64,000 nt of DNA from Reichenbachiella versicolor (GTDB taxonomy: Bacteria; Bacteroidota; Bacteroidia; Cytophagales; Cyclobacteriaceae): positions 868,001 through 932,000 of the forward strand of contig NZ_QFZQ01000001.1 of NCBI RefSeq assembly GCF_003171675.1, written 5' to 3'. Below, in pieces: positions 54,436 to 63,110 of this stretch. Under the pieces are notes generated by a model. It made no database searches, was not told where the DNA came from, and saw only the letters and a list, made by a program, of their open reading frames with translations. The position numbers and the translations under genes were made by a program. Every line of letters starts with the position of its first letter. Position 1 is the stretch's first letter.

Positions 54436-55623
54436 ATGAAACGAATTACTGTTTTTCTTTTACTACTAGGTGGCTTTTTGTGGGGGTGTAAAACCCAAAA
54501 AAAAGCTGCATTAGTGTCTGATAATTCGTTAAAACCTGACACAACAGAAGTAATAAGGGAGCCAGTTTATTTAGTTACTCAACTAGGTGATACTCTTGAT
54601 CAACTAGGGGATGAAGTTGATATCGAAATAGTTCGTGTCAGAAAAGATACAGTCACTCTCATAGGTGTTGGAGATATAATGATGGGAACCAACTTTCCTA
54701 GTAAAAATTACCTTCCAGCAAATAACGCCAGTGACTTATGGGAAGAAGTAAAAGACACTCTTATGTTGGCTGATGTCACATTCGGAAATCTAGAAGGGGT
54801 TATTTTAGATGATGGAGGTGAGCAAAAGAAATGTAAAAACCCCAAAGTTTGTTATCTCTTTAGATCACCCGAGTCCTACGTTGAGAATTTAATTGAATCA
54901 GGGTTTGATGCAGTAAGTTTAGCAAATAATCATGCAGGGGATTTTGGTCAATCAGGAAGAGATAATACCATGAGAGTTTTAGACTCTGTAGGAATTCATT
55001 TTGCAGGTTTGTTATCACGTCCTATTACTATCTTTAAAAAAGAAGGAATGATGTATGGTCTGGCAGCATTTTCTCCAAATAGAGGGACTCAATTAATACA
55101 TCATGAAGATGAAGCAATAAAACTAGTTTCTAAACTGGATTCTTTGGTAGATATTGTAATCGTTTCTTTTCATGCAGGTGCCGAAGGTGAAGATCACCAA
55201 CATGTGACACGTAAGCGTGAGTTTTATTATGGAGAAGATAGGGGGAATGTTTACGATTTTTCTAGAAAGATGGTTGATGCAGGCGCTGATGTGATTTTTG
55301 GGCATGGTCCTCATGTGACAAGAGCATTTGACTTGTATAAAGACCGCTTTATAGCTTATAGTTTAGGTAACTTTTGTACTTATGGAAGGTTTAGTTTGAG
55401 AGGAGTAAAAGGAATTGCTCCAATTGCCAAAGTTTATACGGATGCTGATGGACGATTCTTAAAAGGTGAATTAATATCGGTGAAACAATTGGGGGCAGGT
55501 GGCCCTAAACTTGATTCAAAAAAGAAAGCAATAAAAATTGCAAAAGAGTTAACGGAAAAAGATTTTCCAGAAAGCAAAATTCAAATTGATGATTCAGGTT
55601 TTATTTTCTATATTGATCGCTAA
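54436..55623 (+). CDS. CapA-family lipoprotein (PGA_cap metallophosphatase fold)
   Basis: A 395-residue lipoprotein (signal sequence with lipobox 'GGFLWGC', C18). Residues about 70-330 form a PGA_cap domain of calcineurin-like metallophosphatase fold: 'IGVGDIMMG', 'TFGNLEGVI', 'LANNHAGDFG', 'VSFHAGAEG', 'FGHGPHV', 'AYSLGNF'. CapA takes part in poly-gamma-glutamate capsule production in Bacillus, but no other cap genes are nearby, so only the fold and location can be claimed. It stands five bases before the MerR gene, so the two share a transcript with, perhaps, dprA. Confidence 0.88.
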   Translation: MKRITVFLLLLGGFLWGCKTQKKAALVSDNSLKPDTTEVIREPVYLVTQLGDTLDQLGDEVDIEIVRVRKDTVTLIGVGDIMMGTNFPSKNYLPANNASDLWEEVKDTLMLADVTFGNLEGVILDDGGEQKKCKNPKVCYLFRSPESYVENLIESGFDAVSLANNHAGDFGQSGRDNTMRVLDSVGIHFAGLLSRPITIFKKEGMMYGLAAFSPNRGTQLIHHEDEAIKLVSKLDSLVDIVIVSFHAGAEGEDHQHVTRKREFYYGEDRGNVYDFSRKMVDAGADVIFGHGPHVTRAFDLYKDRFIAYSLGNFCTYGRFSLRGVKGIAPIAKVYTDADGRFLKGELISVKQLGAGGPKLDSKKKAIKIAKELTEKDFPESKIQIDDSGFIFYIDR

Positions 55624-55628
55624 TAATC

Positions 55629-55970
55629 GTGCCGTATAAAGAGAGACAAATAGAAAAACGATACTACACCATCGGCGAAGTGGCTGATGATTTGGGTGTA
55701 GCTACCTCATTAATTCGTTTTTGGGAATCTGAGTTTGATATTATTTCTCCCAAAAAAAATAGAAAGGGTAATCGTCAGTTTACAAAAGAAGATATTAAAA
55801 AAATCAAACTAATTTATCATTTGGTTAAAGAACGAGGTTATACTTTAAATGGAGCTCGTGAATTTATCAAAAATGATGTTGGAGCAGCAATGGACAAAAT
55901 CGATTTAATAGAATCTCTTAAAAGCCTTCGGAGTTTTTTAGTTGAAATGAGAAACAGCTTGGACAAGTAG
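55629..55970 (+). CDS. MerR-family transcriptional regulator
   Basis: A 113-residue DNA-binding protein: winged helix-turn-helix 'YTIGEVADDLGVATSLIRFW' (about 13-32) and 'NRQFTKEDIKKIKLI', followed by a short dimerisation helix (about 78-112). There are no cysteines for metal binding and no ligand-binding domain, so the signal is unknown. Proteins of this type (short MerR next to M23 peptidase and dprA) are found in many Bacteroidota. The start is GTG at 55629; no closer ATG would retain the HTH. Confidence 0.9.
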   Translation: MPYKERQIEKRYYTIGEVADDLGVATSLIRFWESEFDIISPKKNRKGNRQFTKEDIKKIKLIYHLVKERGYTLNGAREFIKNDVGAAMDKIDLIESLKSLRSFLVEMRNSLDK

Positions 55971-56002
55971 ATACTTAATCTTCATATTTAATTAACCTAT
56001 TT

Positions 56003-57109
56003 ATGTCAATTGATTTCTTACATATTATCGCGCTTAAATCAGTCTCCGGAGTTGGAGATGTTATAGCTAAACAACTAATTAGTTATTGCGGTTCTGCAGA
56101 GGCGGTCTTCAATGAAACCAAGGGTAATCTTCGTAAGATTCCCCAGATTGGAGATAAAGTAATAGATGCACTAAAGAGTAATGAAATTTTAGAGAATGCA
56201 GAGAAAAGTGTTTATGAGTGTGAAAATCAAGGAGTAGAGATAATTCCGTATTATCATAAAGATTACCCTGAAAAACTCAAATTAATAAATGATTCTCCAT
56301 TATTAGTTTACTACAAAGGAGTAAAGTCCTATCAAAATAGAAAGGTTGTTGGTATAGTTGGTACAAGAAATGCTACATCATATGGTAAAGAGATTACTGA
56401 AAGAATAGTGGAGTCACTTGTTTCTCATGATGTTTTGATATCCAGCGGTTTAGCATATGGAATTGATATTACAGCGCATAGAGCCGCTCTTAAATATAAT
56501 TTACCTACTGTCGGTGTTTTAGCTGGTGGTGTAGATTGGATATACCCTGCTATACATAGAAAAAGTTCTGATGAGATGCAGATGACGGGAGGTATCATGT
56601 CTGAACAACCGATAGGTACTCAACCAGATGCTCATTTATTTCCAGCAAGAAATAGGATAATAGCAGGTATGTCTGATGTTTTGATAGTAGTAGAAGCAGC
56701 TAAAAAAGGTGGAGCGTTAATTACTGCGAATATTGCACATTCATATAATAGAGAGGTTTTCGCAGTACCAGGAAATCTTAATTCCCCTCATTCCGAAGGG
56801 TGTAATCATCTAATTAGAAATCAAAAAGCAAATATTTTCACGAGGGTAGAAGATATTGAATACTTGATGAATTGGGATAAGCAAGGCGAGAAAGTAGTGA
56901 ACATGCCTGCTTTTGACTTTTCTGGTTTGTCAGAAAAGGAGAGGAGTGTTTTGACTGTACTTTCCGACTTTCACTTAGGGCTTCATCTAGATGAGTTGAG
57001 CTGGAAAACTCAGATTTCGGTTAACCAAGTTGTAAGCTTACTCTTAAATTTGGAATTTGCTGGTTTGGTCAATTCTTTGCCAGGTAAAATATATCAAATC
57101 AAAAAATAA
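56003..57109 (+). CDS. dprA: DNA-processing protein DprA
   Basis: A 368-residue protein that loads RecA onto incoming single-stranded DNA during transformation. An N-terminal helix-hairpin-helix/SAM-like part (1-70, 'SGVGDVIAKQLISYCGS'), the Rossmann-like DprA core (about 75-290; 'VGIVGTRNATSYGKE', 'SGLAYGIDITAHRAAL', 'PARNRIIAGMSDVLIVVEA', 'GGALITANIAH', 'AVPGNLNSPHSEGCN') and a C-terminal winged helix (about 310-368) are all seen. Full length. Its stop is directly followed by the stop of the convergent nadE with no base between. Confidence 0.96.
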   Translation: MSIDFLHIIALKSVSGVGDVIAKQLISYCGSAEAVFNETKGNLRKIPQIGDKVIDALKSNEILENAEKSVYECENQGVEIIPYYHKDYPEKLKLINDSPLLVYYKGVKSYQNRKVVGIVGTRNATSYGKEITERIVESLVSHDVLISSGLAYGIDITAHRAALKYNLPTVGVLAGGVDWIYPAIHRKSSDEMQMTGGIMSEQPIGTQPDAHLFPARNRIIAGMSDVLIVVEAAKKGGALITANIAHSYNREVFAVPGNLNSPHSEGCNHLIRNQKANIFTRVEDIEYLMNWDKQGEKVVNMPAFDFSGLSEKERSVLTVLSDFHLGLHLDELSWKTQISVNQVVSLLLNLEFAGLVNSLPGKIYQIKK

Positions 57110-58954
57110 TTAAAGTTTTTCTAGGTCTTCCAGCTCTTTTTTGAACGAACCTGATAGTATAGGGAATCTACACCAAGTCTTGGGATCGACATTAAAGTCA
57201 TCGATATGAAATGAGGGAGCTAATCTTTCTCTTTTCCATTGGTTAATTGACCACAGTCGGTAAAATTTACTGATGTAACCTTTCAAAACTTTTCTTTCGA
57301 TGTCCAATTCGTCTAGAAGAGTATAGAATACTTCTAATGGAGATTTTCTTTGATAGATACCTAACTTTTCTATTTTTACCATAATCCAGTATGGCATTAA
57401 GTCATCCTCATCAGTTTGTACATATTCTTTTGGACGAAGTTCAGCAGTAGGAGTAAGGCTATTTACATATTTGAGCCCAGTATACCCAAGCTCTTTTTCT
57501 GCAAATTTTAGCCACTGTATTATGAAAGGTTTGTCTATACCAGCAATAGGAGCTAGACTTCCACTAGTGTCACCATCCATAGTGGTATATCCTACATCTC
57601 CCTCACTTCTGTTTGAGGTAGTTAGCAAAATTGAATTTTGAATGTTAGCAATCATCCATATCAAAGGACTACGGGAGCGAGCTTGGATATTTTGAAGTGC
57701 GATATCGTCTGTCTCCCAGGTGAGTTTTCTGTCAATAGCTTCTTCTACAATATTATGTGTCTCATGAATGATATTGTCAATTTTCCAGTCAGTGAATTGT
57801 GCTCCAATAGAACGGGCGAGTTCACGGGCCGATTCTAACGTTCTATTTCCAGAATTTTTTGTTCCTTGGTAAGCTGTAAATAAGATTTGACCAACAATAG
57901 CTTTTACAGCTTCTTGTGAATTAGAAGAGTTTACAGAAGGAAGGTTGAGTTTTTTAATACACTCTTCAATACCTAATTCATCGACAGCTCTACGAATTGC
58001 TTCTGCAACGAGTACCGCTATAGAAGAAGAGTCAGCACCCCCACTTAGAGAAAGCGTATAGCCTTTGGATCGACTCTTTCTCATGTAGTCGAAGAGGGCA
58101 AGAGAGGCAGCAGCTCCAAACTCTTCGTTTTGACTTGGGTGTTTTTCTAGTTTAGCTTGACTATTCGTACCTAATATATGTGTTGCTAAAGTATAGTCTT
58201 TGAAAGATAGTCGGTTTGCTCTAGTATTTAATGTACCATAACTTGCAATTAAAACATCCCCATCGTAAATCACACGTCCTGATTCGTTACCCAGTTGATT
58301 AACGTACAAATAGTGACACTCAAATTTTTTACTGCTATCGATTACAAGTGTTTCTCGTTGATGTATTTTATTTAGTGCAAAATGACTAGCACTGGGATTA
58401 GCTATAAGATCAATGTTTTTCCCTGCAAGTCGACACGCTGGGCGGTCTATGTGCCAGGCATCCTCGCATACCTCAAACCCAATATTGATACTATGTGAAC
58501 TTATTGTAATATCTCCTATAGGATATAATTGTCCTTCAATTTCAATATTTTTAATCAAGTTACTTGGCCATGGGTCAAACCACCGTTTTTCATAATGAAT
58601 GCCGTCATTTGCAAGAAACTGTTTACAGTAGAACCCAAGAATGTTAGTATTACTTATGTAACAAATACTGTTATAAGTTTTACTTTCATGTATAACGGGT
58701 AGACCGACAATTATATCTATATCTTCAGTAAATGGAATGAGCTCTATTAGTTTCTTTAGAGCTGTTTCTGAGATCCATTCACTTAAGAACAAGTCTTGAC
58801 ACCCGTACGCAGTAATGCTCAATTCAGAAAGACAGAGAATATCTACCTGTTGATTTTTTGCATCTTTAATAGCAGATAGAATGTTTTGGAAATTTTTTTC
58901 CCAGTCAATTGGTGTTTGATTAAGTGCTGCACCACCGATTTTTACTTGTTTCAT
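57110..58954 (-). CDS. nadE: glutamine-dependent NAD+ synthetase
   Basis: A 614-residue enzyme that amidates nicotinate adenine dinucleotide to NAD+ with glutamine-derived ammonia. The N-terminal nitrilase-like glutaminase (1-275) has glutamate in 'CLSELSITAYGCQDL' and the nucleophile cysteine in 'IGFEVCEDAWHIDRP'. The C-terminal synthetase has the PP-loop 'LSGGADSSSIAV' (about 300-311) and 'TTSNRSEGDVGYTTMDGDTS' (substrate/metal loop). ATG 58954 is chosen; the longer frame starts only with a TTG that would overlap rnc by 25 bases. It is the last gene of the acpP-fabF-rnc operon. Confidence 0.94.
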   Translation of the reverse strand: MKQVKIGGAALNQTPIDWEKNFQNILSAIKDAKNQQVDILCLSELSITAYGCQDLFLSEWISETALKKLIELIPFTEDIDIIVGLPVIHESKTYNSICYISNTNILGFYCKQFLANDGIHYEKRWFDPWPSNLIKNIEIEGQLYPIGDITISSHSINIGFEVCEDAWHIDRPACRLAGKNIDLIANPSASHFALNKIHQRETLVIDSSKKFECHYLYVNQLGNESGRVIYDGDVLIASYGTLNTRANRLSFKDYTLATHILGTNSQAKLEKHPSQNEEFGAAASLALFDYMRKSRSKGYTLSLSGGADSSSIAVLVAEAIRRAVDELGIEECIKKLNLPSVNSSNSQEAVKAIVGQILFTAYQGTKNSGNRTLESARELARSIGAQFTDWKIDNIIHETHNIVEEAIDRKLTWETDDIALQNIQARSRSPLIWMIANIQNSILLTTSNRSEGDVGYTTMDGDTSGSLAPIAGIDKPFIIQWLKFAEKELGYTGLKYVNSLTPTAELRPKEYVQTDEDDLMPYWIMVKIEKLGIYQRKSPLEVFYTLLDELDIERKVLKGYISKFYRLWSINQWKRERLAPSFHIDDFNVDPKTWCRFPILSGSFKKELEDLEKL

Positions 58955-58968
58955 CGGTTTATCGAGTT

Positions 58969-59685
58969 TTATATCAAGTTCAGAATCTGACAAGATTTTT
59001 CTGCAGCATTTTGTTCTGCTTTTTTCTTACTTAGCCCTTGACCTTTACTCACTTCTTTTTCGTCTACTAAGATAACAGCTTCAAATTTCTTGAAGTGATT
59101 GTTGTTGCTAATTTCGTTGACCTCAAAAATTAAATTTCTATTTTCTTTCTGCGACCATTCGATAATTTTACTCTTAAAGTTGGTTGTAGTACTTATTATA
59201 AGATCTAAATCTACGTGTGGAATTAGGAGTTTTTTAAGGATAAAAATTTTCGTCTTTTTATACCCTTTGTCTAGGTAACATGCTCCTATTAGTGCTTCTA
59301 ATGCATCTCCATAAATCGATTTAAATGATAGAGTGTTACCCTTTGGGCTACCACTATACTCTATTAAATCAGATAATCCTATTTTTTTTGCTAATTGGTT
59401 TAGATGCTCTCTATTAACCAATCTCGATCTGACTTCTGTTAGAAATCCTTCGTCTTTAAAAGGGTATTTATTAAAAAGGTATTCTGCGACTACCATGCCA
59501 AGCACAGCGTCGCCTAAATACTCTAATCTTTCGTTGGATTCAAGAAACCCTTTTCTCTTTTCTTTAGCTACTGACGTATGTCTCATAGCTAAGTGATATA
59601 AATCGAGATTTTTTGGGGATTGCCCAGTAATTCGATTTATAGCATTAGAGTATGCTCGGTTTTTTGATTTACTAAAGAAAAACAG
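58969..59685 (-). CDS. rnc: ribonuclease III, probable CTG start
   Basis: Cleaves double-stranded RNA in rRNA maturation. The signature 'NERLEYLGDAVLG' (51-63), 'NREHLNQLAKKIG', 'YGDALEALIGACYLD' and a C-terminal dsRNA-binding domain ('KFEAVILVDEKEVSKGQGLS', 'KKAEQNAAEK') are intact. The first ATG (59586) would remove the N-terminal helix; the frame stays open upstream with family-like sequence ('NAINRITGQSPKNLDLYHLA') back to a TAG. Between that TAG and 59586 there is no ATG, GTG or TTG; CTG at 59685 gives a 238-residue protein of normal length and lies 18 bp after the fabF stop. Start assignment is inferred; a frameshift or error cannot be ruled out. Confidence 0.88.
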   Translation of the reverse strand: MFFFSKSKNRAYSNAINRITGQSPKNLDLYHLAMRHTSVAKEKRKGFLESNERLEYLGDAVLGMVVAEYLFNKYPFKDEGFLTEVRSRLVNREHLNQLAKKIGLSDLIEYSGSPKGNTLSFKSIYGDALEALIGACYLDKGYKKTKIFILKKLLIPHVDLDLIISTTTNFKSKIIEWSQKENRNLIFEVNEISNNNHFKKFEAVILVDEKEVSKGQGLSKKKAEQNAAEKSCQILNLI

Positions 59686-59703
59686 ACTGCTCTATTTTGA
59701 TTG

Positions 59704-60960
59704 TTATTCTTCGAATTTTTTAAAGATGATAGAGGTGTTATGACCTCCGAAACCAAATGTGTTACTTACAGCCACATTAATTTCTCTTTCTTGTGCTTTA
59801 TTGAACGTGAAATTCAATTTGGCATCAAACTTCTCGTCATCTCCAGAGTGGTTGATTGTTGGCGGTACCATTTGATTTTGAATAGCTAGAATACAGGCCG
59901 CCGCTTCAATAGCACCAGCAGCGCCAAGAAGGTGACCAGTCATTGATTTTGTAGACGAAATATTCAAATTATATGCATGCTCTCCAAAAACATCTTTTAT
60001 TGCCAATGCCTCACTTAAATCCCCTAGTGGTGTAGAAGTTCCATGAACATTGATATAATCAACTTCGGTTTTATCTATTCCAGCATCGTTAATTGCATTA
60101 ATCATCACGTTTTTAGCACCTAAACCCTCGGGGTGTGGAGCAGTCATATGATGAGCATCAGCAGACATGCCACCTCCAATCAATTCAGCATATATTTTGG
60201 CGCCTCTTGCCTTAGCATGTTCATATTCTTCAAGAATTAAACCTGCAGCTCCCTCACCCAAAACGAAACCATCTCTTTCCCTGTCAAAAGGTCTGGATGC
60301 TGTTTCAGGAGAATCATTTCGTTCAGATAAAGCTTTGAGTGCATTGAAACCACCGATTCCAGCCTGGCAAACCGCTGCTTCAGAACCTCCAGTAATGAAT
60401 ACGTCGGCCATGCCCAACCTTAAATAATTGAAAGAATCAATAATTGCATTTGTGCCTGAAGCACATGCACTTACAGTAGTGAAGTTTGGACCTCTGAATC
60501 CGTATTTAATAGAGATTAATCCCGGAGCAATATCCGCTATCATTTTAGGAATGAAGAAAGGATTAAATCTAGGAGTATGTCCGCCCTCTGTAAAATCAAT
60601 TACTTCGTCTTGGAGAGATCTTAATCCTCCAATTCCAGACCCCCAAATGACCCCAGCTCTATCAACGTTGATTTTTTCAATGTCTAATCCAGAATCAGCC
60701 ATTGCTTCAGCTGATACAATTTGAGCGAATTGAGTGAAAAGATCCATTTTACGAGCCTCCTTACGATCAAAATGATCTAAAGGGTCATAGTTTTTTACTT
60801 CACAAGCAAACCTTGTTTTGAATTTTTCAGCATCAAATCTAGTGATCGGCGCAGCACCGCTCACACCTTTCGAAAGGTTATTCCAATAATCTTCAGAAGT
60901 ATTTCCGATAGGTGTGAGAGCACCAATGCCTGTTACTACAACGCGTTTGAGTTGTTGCAT
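59704..60960 (-). CDS. fabF: 3-oxoacyl-ACP synthase II
   Basis: A 418-residue condensing enzyme that elongates acyl-ACP with malonyl-ACP in fatty acid synthesis. The active-site triad is present: C166 in 'VSACASGTNAII', H306 in 'NVHGTSTPLGD' and H343 in 'KSMTGHLLGAAG'. 'VVVTGIGALTPIG' at the N-terminus and 'NTFGFGGHNTSI' at the C-terminus are typical of FabF. It lies 32 bp after acpP and 18 bp before the presumed rnc start, the classical acpP-fabF-rnc order. Confidence 0.97.
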   Translation of the reverse strand: MQQLKRVVVTGIGALTPIGNTSEDYWNNLSKGVSGAAPITRFDAEKFKTRFACEVKNYDPLDHFDRKEARKMDLFTQFAQIVSAEAMADSGLDIEKINVDRAGVIWGSGIGGLRSLQDEVIDFTEGGHTPRFNPFFIPKMIADIAPGLISIKYGFRGPNFTTVSACASGTNAIIDSFNYLRLGMADVFITGGSEAAVCQAGIGGFNALKALSERNDSPETASRPFDRERDGFVLGEGAAGLILEEYEHAKARGAKIYAELIGGGMSADAHHMTAPHPEGLGAKNVMINAINDAGIDKTEVDYINVHGTSTPLGDLSEALAIKDVFGEHAYNLNISSTKSMTGHLLGAAGAIEAAACILAIQNQMVPPTINHSGDDEKFDAKLNFTFNKAQEREINVAVSNTFGFGGHNTSIIFKKFEE

Positions 60961-60992
60961 ATTTGGGTGTTATTTCTCGTTCGAGAAGTTAA

Positions 60993-61229
60993 TTATTTTG
61001 CGTTTTCTTCTAAATAGCTTATAGCTTGACCTACAGTGCCAATGTTCTCAGCTTGGTCATCTGGAATAGAAATGTTGAATTCTTTTTCGAATTCCATGAT
61101 CAATTCTACTGTATCAAGAGAATCAGCACCTAAGTCGTTTGTGAAGCTAGCCTCTGCAGATACTTCAGACTCTTCTACTCCTAATTTGTCGATAATGATT
61201 GACTTTACTTTTTGTGCAATATCAGACAT
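60993..61229 (-). CDS. acpP: acyl carrier protein
   Basis: A 78-residue acidic protein carrying growing fatty acyl chains on a phosphopantetheine arm at S37 in '[17 protein letters not shown]'. ATG 61229 gives the standard length; an extension in the same frame back to 61262 has no family likeness. First gene of the acpP-fabF-rnc-nadE operon. Confidence 0.97.
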   Translation of the reverse strand: MSDIAQKVKSIIIDKLGVEESEVSAEASFTNDLGADSLDTVELIMEFEKEFNISIPDDQAENIGTVGQAISYLEENAK

Positions 61230-61259
61230 TCTTTTTATTGTTTGGTTTAAAAATCTGTG

Positions 61260-61291
61260 CAAAGAAATGTATTTAGATTCTTAAAATCAAA
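61260..61291 (-). promoter_or_regulatory. candidate promoter of the acpP operon
   Basis: Read on the minus strand: TTTG (61291-61288), 20-bp spacer, TTTCTTTG (61267-61260). Spacing fits the Bacteroidota pattern; the -7 box has T for A at its second base. Transcription would begin about 25 bp before the acpP ATG. Confidence 0.45.
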
Positions 61292-61470
61292 ATATTTATT
61301 TCAATCTACTTAAGTGTTAGAATATCAGTGTTATAGGTTCTAGGTCGAGTTCATTTTGTAGCTGATTGAAGTATTTTAAATAGACTAGGTATTTAAGATT
61401 GTCTTTATAAAGGTGGACACTTTGATGTGGGAAGCCACTATTATTACTATTTATATTAAGGGATCTTTGA

Positions 61471-61501
61471 TTGTATTATAATAAAATTATCTTGATATTT
61501 G
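61471..61501 (+). promoter_or_regulatory. weak candidate promoter of the infC operon
   Basis: TTG (61471-61473), 20-bp spacer, GATATTTG (61494-61501), one base off the TAnnTTTG consensus. It would give a leader of about 33 nt to the ATC at 61541. Confidence 0.35.
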
Positions 61502-61540
61502 CAGCTTGAAAAAATTCAGTAACCTAAAATATAATTAAAG

Positions 61541-62104
61541 ATCGCTAAGCAAGGTTTTAGAGGAAGAAGGGGGAATCGCGGACGCGTAGAGGAGCCCTAC
61601 AAAGTAAATGATAAGATTACGGCTCGTGAGGTTAGGGTTGTAGGAGAGAATGTTAAAGTGGATGTTTATTCTACTAAGGCGGCTCTTGCAATGGCTAGGG
61701 AGCAATCGCTGGATTTGGTTGAAATATCGCCAAATGCAGATCCTCCAGTTTGTAAGATCATTGACTACTCAAAGTTTAAGTACGAGCAAAAGAAAAAGCA
61801 GAAAGAGATTAAAGCTAAAGCTCATAAGTCCGTGTTAAAGGAAATTAGATTTGGTCCTAACACTGATGATCATGATTTTAATTTTAAACTCAATCATGCT
61901 ACAAAATTCTTGAGCGAAGGTGCTAAGGTTAAAGCTTATGTACACTTTGTAGGAAGAACAATTGTATTTAAGGAAAGGGGTGAAATATTGTTACTCAAAT
62001 TTGCTCAAGCTTTAGAAGAACATGCTAAGGTTGAGCAGTTCCCAAAATTAGAGGGTAAGCGTATGTTCTTAATGCTTGCACCTAAAACAGCTAAGAAAAA
62101 GTAA
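61541..62104 (+). CDS. infC: translation initiation factor IF-3, probable ATC start
   Basis: A 187-residue factor that keeps ribosomal subunits apart and checks start codons. The N-terminal domain ('[19 protein letters not shown]', '[20 protein letters not shown]'), lysine-rich linker ('[17 protein letters not shown]') and C-terminal domain ('[17 protein letters not shown]') are full. The frame has no ATG/GTG/TTG before a GTG at 61658, which lies well inside the N-terminal domain. Upstream codons to the TAA at 61532 encode the expected basic start ([20 protein letters not shown]), preceded by ATC at 61541. Rare AUU/AUC-type starts are a known feature of infC, used for self-repression by IF-3. 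First gene of infC-rpmI-rplT. Confidence 0.9.
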   Translation: MAKQGFRGRRGNRGRVEEPYKVNDKITAREVRVVGENVKVDVYSTKAALAMAREQSLDLVEISPNADPPVCKIIDYSKFKYEQKKKQKEIKAKAHKSVLKEIRFGPNTDDHDFNFKLNHATKFLSEGAKVKAYVHFVGRTIVFKERGEILLLKFAQALEEHAKVEQFPKLEGKRMFLMLAPKTAKKK

Positions 62105-62123
62105 TATTTATTAATAAAGTAAA

Positions 62124-62318
62124 ATGCCAAAAGTTAAAACTAAAGCAGGAGCTAAAAAAAGGTTTAAACTGACTGGAACAGGTAAGATTAAGAGAAAGCA
62201 TGCTTTCAAAAGTCATATCTTGACCAAGAAGGAAACTAAACAAAAGAGAAATTTGACAAAAATGGGTCTAGTACACAAGTCAGATGTCGCTAATGTTAAA
62301 GAAATGCTCAATATTTAA
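62124..62318 (+). CDS. rpmI: 50S ribosomal protein L35
   Basis: A 64-residue, highly basic ribosomal protein with the family start '[20 protein letters not shown]' and '[20 protein letters not shown]'. Standard length. It follows infC by 19 bp and precedes rplT, the conserved order in bacteria. Confidence 0.97.
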   Translation: MPKVKTKAGAKKRFKLTGTGKIKRKHAFKSHILTKKETKQKRNLTKMGLVHKSDVANVKEMLNI

Positions 62319-62415
62319 TTCTGTTAGATAATAGAATTAGGTTTTATTTTTCACCAGGTGGTTGGTATTAAGTTCTTGATTTAAAAGACGCCAATTATCA
62401 AAAAAACTTAAAATT

Positions 62416-62760
62416 ATGCCAAGATCGGTAAACACAGTAGCTAGTAGGGCTAGAAGAAAGAACGTAATGAAATTAGCCAAGGGCTATTTCGGACGTCGTA
62501 AAAATGTATGGACAGTAGCTAAAAACGCTGTCGAAAAGGGACTTGGATACTCTTATAGAGATAGAAAAGTTAAGAAAAGAGAGTTTAGAAAACTTTGGAT
62601 TCAAAGAATTAATGCTGGGGCTAGAGAACATGGTTTATCTTACTCTCAGTTTATGGGTAAATTAGCTAAAGCTAATGTGGAGTTAAATAGAAAAGTATTG
62701 GCTGATCTTGCAATGAATCATCCTGAAGCTTTCAAAGCTGTAGTTGATCAAGTGAAGTAA
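62416..62760 (+). CDS. rplT: 50S ribosomal protein L20
   Basis: A 114-residue ribosome-assembly protein: '[20 protein letters not shown]', '[20 protein letters not shown]' and '[21 protein letters not shown]' type sequence (here '[19 protein letters not shown]'). L20 represses its own operon in several bacteria; the 97-bp gap after rpmI shows no clear L20-binding fold. A strong terminator follows. Confidence 0.97.
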   Translation: MPRSVNTVASRARRKNVMKLAKGYFGRRKNVWTVAKNAVEKGLGYSYRDRKVKKREFRKLWIQRINAGAREHGLSYSQFMGKLAKANVELNRKVLADLAMNHPEAFKAVVDQVK

Positions 62761-62785
62761 ACTAGTAATACTTAGAATATATTGG

Positions 62786-62815
62786 GCCATTTCGTTTTAC
62801 GGAATGGCTTTTTTT
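62786..62815 (+). terminator. rho-independent terminator of infC-rpmI-rplT
   Basis: 9-bp stem GCCATTTCG/CGGAATGGC (62786-62794 with 62800-62808, one G-T pair), 5-nt loop, seven T residues. The next 295 bp up to 63110 are AT-rich and show no gene. Confidence 0.9.
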
Positions 62816-63110
62816 ATGCTTACTAAGCATTAGTCAATCAAAAGCATGATACTTTGAAATTAATTTGTGCTTTGCTTTTATAAGGCCATTGTTATTTGTA
62901 ATCTGTCATTGTTTAGAGAGTATAAATGATGCTAAAAACAATATTATTGATTTTTAAATTCTAACCTGAAAGTTGTGTAACCAATATGATTAGTGAGTTT
63001 TTAAAACAGGAGTCAAAGTCATTAGAATTTGTCATTATGGTAGTCAAAGAGATCAATTTTATAGTTTTAGGTTTTTAATGTTAAATTGAGTTTTTACACA
63101 ATATTACTTT

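Noticed and set aside
61658-61660. GTG at 61658 as infC start
   Set aside because: It would remove about 39 conserved residues of the IF-3 N-terminal domain, which are encoded in frame upstream.
62319-62415. L20-binding autoregulatory leader between rpmI and rplT
   Set aside because: No convincing rRNA-like fold could be drawn by eye.
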